Shown: piece by piece, positions 17,345 to 20,817 of the stretch | How positions within the stretch are numbered: position 1 is the first letter of the stretch | How the letters are laid out: each line of letters starts with the position of its first letter | Origin: Candidatus Neomicrothrix sp. UBA2983 | GTDB taxonomy: Bacteria > Actinomycetota > Acidimicrobiia > Acidimicrobiales > MedAcidi-G1 | DNA: 20,817 nucleotides | Assembly (NCBI GenBank): GCA_002346745.1 | Contig: DEAL01000032.1 | Coordinates: 1 to 20,817, forward strand | Reading direction: 5' to 3' | Made by a program: the position numbers and the translations under genes | The notes under the pieces: model-generated | Told to the model about the DNA's origin: nothing | Seen by the model: only the letters and a program-made list of their open reading frames with translations | The model's database searches: none

Positions 17345-18112
17345 GTGAACGTGCTCGCCCTCGACTTCCCCCCGGTCAGCCACCTGTTCAACTGGCCGGC
17401 CATGTTGTTCGAAGGAACCAACTACGCCGTCAACAAGACGGTGTTGATCTACCTCGCCTCCGTGGTCATCACGGCGGCCATCTTCCTGGCCGCCGGGCGC
17501 AACCGGGGCACGCTCGTGCCGGCCGGCGTCCAGCACGTGGCCGAGTCCGGCGTGACCTTCGTCGAGCAGTCGATCGTCATGGAGACCATCGGCCCCGAGG
17601 GCAAGAAGTTCATGCCCTTCCTCACCACGATGTTCTTCTTCATCTTCTTCTCGAACATCACCGAGGTCATCCCGGGCATCCAGTTCCCGGCCAACAGCCG
17701 CATGGCCATCCCGATCACTCTCGCCATCGTCGTGTGGTGCATCTACAACGTGGTCGGCGTCAAGGCCCAGGGCCTCGGCGGCTACCTCAAGAACTCCCTC
17801 TTTCCCCCGGGCGTGCCGAAGGCCCTGTACCTGATCGTCACCCCCATCGAGCTGGTCTCCACGTTCGTGGTGCGGCCCTTCTCGCTGGCCATCCGACTCT
17901 GGGCCAACATGGTCGCCGGCCACCTCCTGCTGGTCACCTTCGCCGTGCTGACCGCCGCCCTCTGGGACGCCACCTACGTCGGCGCCGCCGCCCCGTTCGC
18001 CATGCTCATCCTCATGACCGGCTTCGAGATCCTCGTCTCTGTCCTGCAGGCCTTCATCTTCACGATCCTCACCGCCGTGTACATCGGCGGCTCGCTGCAC
18101 CCCGCCCACTAG
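17345..18112 (+). CDS. atpB: F1Fo ATP synthase subunit a
   Basis: This 255-residue membrane protein forms the stator half-channels for protons beside the c-ring. The essential arginine is seen in PFSLAIRLWANMVAGH (Arg184), and the following helix contains FEILVSVLQAFIFTILTAVYI, the standard subunit a C-terminus. Five to six hydrophobic helices are present and the length is normal. The GTG at 17345 starts 8 bp after the upstream stop, with AGGAG about 10 nt before. It is followed by the only sizeable gap in the operon (94 bp) before atpE. Confidence 0.96.
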   Translation: MNVLALDFPPVSHLFNWPAMLFEGTNYAVNKTVLIYLASVVITAAIFLAAGRNRGTLVPAGVQHVAESGVTFVEQSIVMETIGPEGKKFMPFLTTMFFFIFFSNITEVIPGIQFPANSRMAIPITLAIVVWCIYNVVGVKAQGLGGYLKNSLFPPGVPKALYLIVTPIELVSTFVVRPFSLAIRLWANMVAGHLLLVTFAVLTAALWDATYVGAAAPFAMLILMTGFEILVSVLQAFIFTILTAVYIGGSLHPAH

Positions 18113-18206
18113 GCGCGGCGTAGCACCCGACCCAACAAGCTCTGTCCAAACCCACCCGGAATTCGGACAACCCGACCCGGACCAACAGAAACCAGGAGAA
18201 ACCAAA
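18113..18206 (+). promoter_or_regulatory. A/C-rich leader upstream of atpE
   Basis: This 94-nt spacer is A/C-rich and G-poor near its 3' end, unlike its surroundings. It ends in a strong AGGAG (18194-18198) 8 nt before the atpE GTG. It contains the direct repeat CCCGACCC (18126, 18171) and an interrupted TGTCC...GGACA pair (18143-18147, 18165-18169). It could act as an unstructured translational enhancer for the high-stoichiometry c subunit, as known for E. coli atpE. No TANNNT box with suitable spacing was found. Confidence 0.4.
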
Positions 18207-18464
18207 GTGCTGAACGTTCTGGCGCAGACGGCAGCCGGTGAGATGCTCGAGGGCCTCAAGGCCATCGGGGCCGGCCTCGGATACGGACTCGCGGCGATCG
18301 GCCCGGGTGTCGGCATCGGCACCGTGGTCGGCAACGCCATCTCGGCGATGGCTCGCCAGCCCGAGTCCGCCGGCATGGCCCGGACCACGATGTTCCTCGG
18401 CATCGCCTTCACCGAGGCGCTGGCCCTCATCGGGTTCGTCGTCTTCATCCTCCTGATGCCCTGA
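18207..18464 (+). CDS. atpE: F1Fo ATP synthase subunit c
   Basis: This 85-residue proteolipid is a hairpin of two membrane helices. The glycine-rich first helix (GAGLGYGLAAIGPGVGIG) is joined by the polar loop ARQPE (Arg50, Gln51, Pro52) to the second helix, which carries the ion-binding carboxylate Glu70 in FLGIAFTEALALIG. The residues around Glu70 lack the usual Na+-site set, so proton coupling is expected. A GTG start follows a strong AGGAG. The protein forms the rotating ring. It lies 31 bp before atpF. Confidence 0.96.
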   Translation: MLNVLAQTAAGEMLEGLKAIGAGLGYGLAAIGPGVGIGTVVGNAISAMARQPESAGMARTTMFLGIAFTEALALIGFVVFILLMP

Positions 18465-18495
18465 GGCACGGGTCGAACGAGAGAGAGTCGAACCC

Positions 18496-19200
18496 ATGCG
18501 TAACCGTCTGATCCGCCTGCTGGCGGCCCCGCTGATCGCCCTCGTCGGGCTGGTGGCCCTCGCCGGCCCCGCCGCGGCTTCGGGTGAGAGCGTGGGCGCC
18601 TGCATGGCGCACGTCCTCGAGCACGAGGCCCACGGCGAACTCGACGAGCACCTGCTGCATGACGAGGCCGTCCAGGACGAGCTCGAGAAGTGCTTCTCGG
18701 CCCCGAACCCGATCCTCCCCGAGGTCAACGAGATCATCTGGGGTGGCGCGGCGTTCCTGATCCTGCTCGTGGTCATGGTCAAGAAGGGCTTCCCGGCCGT
18801 GCAGGGCGCCATGGACGCCCGTGCCGCCCGCATCGCCGCCGACCTCGACGAGGCCGACCAGGCCAAGCAGGACGCCCAGTCCGTGAAGGCCGACTACGAG
18901 GCACGCCTCGCCGACGCCAAGGCCGAGGCCTCCCGGCTGATCGACGAGGCCCGCGCCGACGCCGAGCGCGTTCGGGCCGACCTGGTCGCCCGGGCCGAGG
19001 CCGACGCCGCTGGTATCCGCGAGCGTGCCGCCGGCGAGGCCGACGCCGCCAAGGCCCAGGCCATCGCCGACCTTCGCGCCGAGGTGTCGAGCATCGCCCT
19101 CGGTGCCGCCGAACGGGTCGTCCAGTCGAGCCTCGACGCCGAGGTGCAGGGCAACCTGATCGACGCCTACATCGACGAGGTGGCCGGAGCCAATGGCTGA
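18496..19200 (+). CDS. atpF: F1Fo ATP synthase subunit b with extra exported N-terminal segment
   Basis: This 234-residue protein is the peripheral-stalk subunit b. The usual part is recognisable: a membrane helix at about 79-96 (EIIWGGAAFLILLVVMVKKG) followed by a long Ala/Glu/Arg coiled coil to the end. In front of it is something extra. Residues 1-29 form a signal peptide (basic start, hydrophobic core, GPAAAS cleavage-like end). Then comes a segment of about 45 residues, rich in His, Glu and Asp, with two cysteines (Cys36, Cys66) and histidines 39, 43, 46, 52 and 55. This would put a small domain outside the membrane. Typical b subunits are about 160-180 residues and have only a few residues before their membrane helix. 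A GAGAGAG stretch precedes the ATG. The stop overlaps atpH by 8 nt. Confidence 0.93.
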   Translation: MRNRLIRLLAAPLIALVGLVALAGPAAASGESVGACMAHVLEHEAHGELDEHLLHDEAVQDELEKCFSAPNPILPEVNEIIWGGAAFLILLVVMVKKGFPAVQGAMDARAARIAADLDEADQAKQDAQSVKADYEARLADAKAEASRLIDEARADAERVRADLVARAEADAAGIRERAAGEADAAKAQAIADLRAEVSSIALGAAERVVQSSLDAEVQGNLIDAYIDEVAGANG

Positions 19201-19723
19201 CGCCGCCGTGGCCGGCTACGCCGAGGCGCTGCTCGCCGTCGCGGCGGCCGAGGGTGACCTCTCGGCCGTCGAGGACGAGCTGTTCAGCGTCGCCCAGGCG
19301 TTCCGGTCCAACGACGAGCTCCGCTCGACGCTCGCCGACGGCGACGTCCCGGCGGCCCGACGCCTCCAGGTGGTCGACGACCTCCTGGACGGCCGGGCCT
19401 CGGCGACCACGTCGGCGCTGGTCTCGATGGTGGTGGGAGCCGGCCGCGCCTCCGAGCTGCCCGCCATCGTCGACGCCTTCCTCGAGCGCAGCGCCGCCTC
19501 CCGCAACAAGGCGGTCGCCACCGTGCGCGCCGCCGTCGACCTGACCGCCGACCAGCGCGTCCGCCTGGCCGCCGCCATCAAGACGGCGACCGGCAAGGAC
19601 GTCGAGGTCCGCGTGGTCGAGGACCCCAGCGTCCTCGGCGGCGTGGTCACCGAGATCGGCGACGACATCATCGACGGCAGCGTCCGACGCCGCCTCAACC
19701 AGCTCCGCGAGAGCTTCCGCTAG
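19193..19723 (+). CDS. atpH: F1Fo ATP synthase subunit delta
   Basis: This 176-residue protein has the family fold: an N-terminal helical bundle (AVAGYAEALLAVAAAEGDL at the start) that caps the alpha subunits, and the C-terminal signature region GGVVTEIGDDIIDGSVRRRLNQL that contacts subunit b. The length matches ordinary OSCP/delta. Mycobacterial atpH, by contrast, encodes a b-delta fusion, so this operon keeps separate b and delta. The ATG at 19193 overlaps the atpF stop (ATGGCTGA), implying translational coupling. It is 30 bp before atpA. Confidence 0.94.
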   Translation: MADAAVAGYAEALLAVAAAEGDLSAVEDELFSVAQAFRSNDELRSTLADGDVPAARRLQVVDDLLDGRASATTSALVSMVVGAGRASELPAIVDAFLERSAASRNKAVATVRAAVDLTADQRVRLAAAIKTATGKDVEVRVVEDPSVLGGVVTEIGDDIIDGSVRRRLNQLRESFR

Positions 19724-19753
19724 ACCGCAAGCCATCCGAGACGAGAAGGAACC

Positions 19754-20817
19754 ATGGCTGAACTCACGATCAACACGGCGGACATCGCCGCTGCGATCCA
19801 GAAGAACCTCGAGGGCTTCGAGCCCGGCCTGGAGCAGACCCAGGTCGGCCGAGTGCTCGAAGTGGGCGACGGCATCGCCCGCGTTTCGGGCCTGCCCGGC
19901 GCCGCCGTCAACGAGCTGCTCCAGTTCGAGGGCGGCACGATGGGCCTCGCCCTGAACCTCGACGAGGACTCCATCGGTGCGGTGGTCCTCGGCGAGGTCG
20001 ACGACATCGAGGAGGGCCAGACCGTCCGGGCCACCGGCGACATCCTGTCGCTGCCCGTCGGCGACGGCCTGCTCGGCCGCGTCGTCAACGCCCTCGGCGA
20101 GCCGATCGACGGCAAGGGCCCGCTCACCAACACGGTGCAGCGCCGCATGGAGATCCAGGCCCCCGGGATCATGGGCCGCAAGCCCGTGCACGAGCCGATG
20201 CAGACCGGTATCAAGTCGATCGACTCGCTCATCCCGATCGGTCGTGGCCAGCGCGAGCTGATCATCGGCGACCGCAAGACCGGCAAGACGACGATCGCCA
20301 TCGACACGATCATCAACCAGGCCGGCCAGGGCGTGAACTGCGTGTACGTGGCCATCGGCCAGAAGGCCTCCACGGTCGCCCAGAACGTGGCGGTGCTCGA
20401 GGCCCACGGGGCCATGGAGTACACGGTCGTGGTGGTCGCCCCGGCGTCCGACCCGGCGCCGTTCAAGTACCTCGCCCCGTACGCCGGCTGCGCAATGGGC
20501 CAGCACTGGATGGACAACGGGGGCCACGCCCTCGCGGTCTACGACGACCTGTCCAAGCAGGCCGAGGCCTACCGCCAGATGTCGCTGCTGCTGCGCCGTC
20601 CGCCGGGCCGCGAGGCCTACCCGGGCGACGTCTTCTACCTGCACAGCCGCCTGCTGGAGCGGGCCGCCAAGCTGAGCGACGACCTCGGCGCCGGCTCGTT
20701 GACCGCCCTGCCGGTCATCGAGACCAAGGCCGGCGACGTGTCGGCGTTCATCCCGACCAACGTGATCTCGATCACCGACGGCCAGATCTTCCTCCAGGAC
20801 GACCTGTTCAAGTCGGG
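19754..20817 (+). CDS. atpA: F1Fo ATP synthase subunit alpha (3' end outside window)
   Basis: The first 354 residues of the roughly 510-550 expected are present; the frame is open to the right edge. An N-terminal beta-barrel (VGRVLEVGDGIARVSGLPG) leads into the nucleotide-binding domain with Walker A GDRKTGKT (172-179, GDRQTGKT in many species), then YVAIGQKASTVAQ and YDDLSKQAEAYRQMSLLLRRPPGREAYPGD, which are characteristic of alpha rather than beta. Alpha sites are non-catalytic. The ATG at 19754 follows GAGAAGGA. The remaining genes (gamma, beta, epsilon) are expected just beyond the window. Confidence 0.97.
   Translation, partial: MAELTINTADIAAAIQKNLEGFEPGLEQTQVGRVLEVGDGIARVSGLPGAAVNELLQFEGGTMGLALNLDEDSIGAVVLGEVDDIEEGQTVRATGDILSLPVGDGLLGRVVNALGEPIDGKGPLTNTVQRRMEIQAPGIMGRKPVHEPMQTGIKSIDSLIPIGRGQRELIIGDRKTGKTTIAIDTIINQAGQGVNCVYVAIGQKASTVAQNVAVLEAHGAMEYTVVVVAPASDPAPFKYLAPYAGCAMGQHWMDNGGHALAVYDDLSKQAEAYRQMSLLLRRPPGREAYPGDVFYLHSRLLERAAKLSDDLGAGSLTALPVIETKAGDVSAFIPTNVISITDGQIFLQDDLFKS

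Noticed and set aside
18779..20644. 621-residue minus-strand open frame opposite atpF/atpH/atpA
   Set aside because: It is an antisense shadow of highly conserved ATP synthase genes.

Overview
The window is very GC-rich, gene-dense bacterial DNA. It suggests an actinobacterium, most likely of the class Acidimicrobiia or a near relative. The support is an F420-type luciferase-family oxidoreductase, a wecA-atp gene order shared with mycobacteria, TANNNT promoter boxes lying directly against start codons (leaderless genes), and GTG starts. The class-level placement is inference; no rRNA or tRNA gene is visible to test it.

Left block (1-8825, all minus strand). In order of transcription this is addB and addA (two subunits of a RecBCD/AddAB-like helicase-nuclease, overlapping by 8 nt), a CitE/HpcH-type C-C lyase, an F420-dependent LLM-class oxidoreductase, and a coiled-coil/acidic hypothetical protein that runs off the left edge. 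The large open frames opposite addA/addB are antisense shadows of high GC.

Middle block (8919-13788). A fatty acyl-CoA synthetase gene is divergent from addB. It is followed by a 17-bp tandem repeat and a phytanoyl-CoA dioxygenase-family gene, both plus strand. Convergent to these is a long-form inositol-3-phosphate synthase gene (ino1). A LysR-family regulator gene is divergent from ino1 across a 75-bp AT-rich gap that contains a LysR-type T-N11-A dyad, so the regulator probably controls ino1, itself, or both.

Right block (13867-20817, plus strand). glyA is followed by a WecA/TagO-like glycan-primer transferase gene, which two tiny ORFs precede. Then comes the F1Fo ATP synthase operon: an AtpZ-like gene, atpI, atpB (a), atpE (c), atpF (b), atpH (delta) and the start of atpA (alpha). 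A well-formed promoter with a perfect palindrome over its -35 box and a GC-rich leader hairpin precede the operon.

No CRISPR array, insertion sequence, phage gene, tRNA or rRNA was found, and this is mainly a housekeeping region. The observations most worth a second look are the exported His/Cys-containing N-terminal segment on ATP synthase subunit b, the operator-like palindrome of the atp promoter, the tiny ORF coupled to wecA by TGATG, the ino1/lysR regulatory gap, the leaderless promoter grammar, the 17-bp minisatellite, and an AddB homologue missing one of the four expected Fe-S cysteines.
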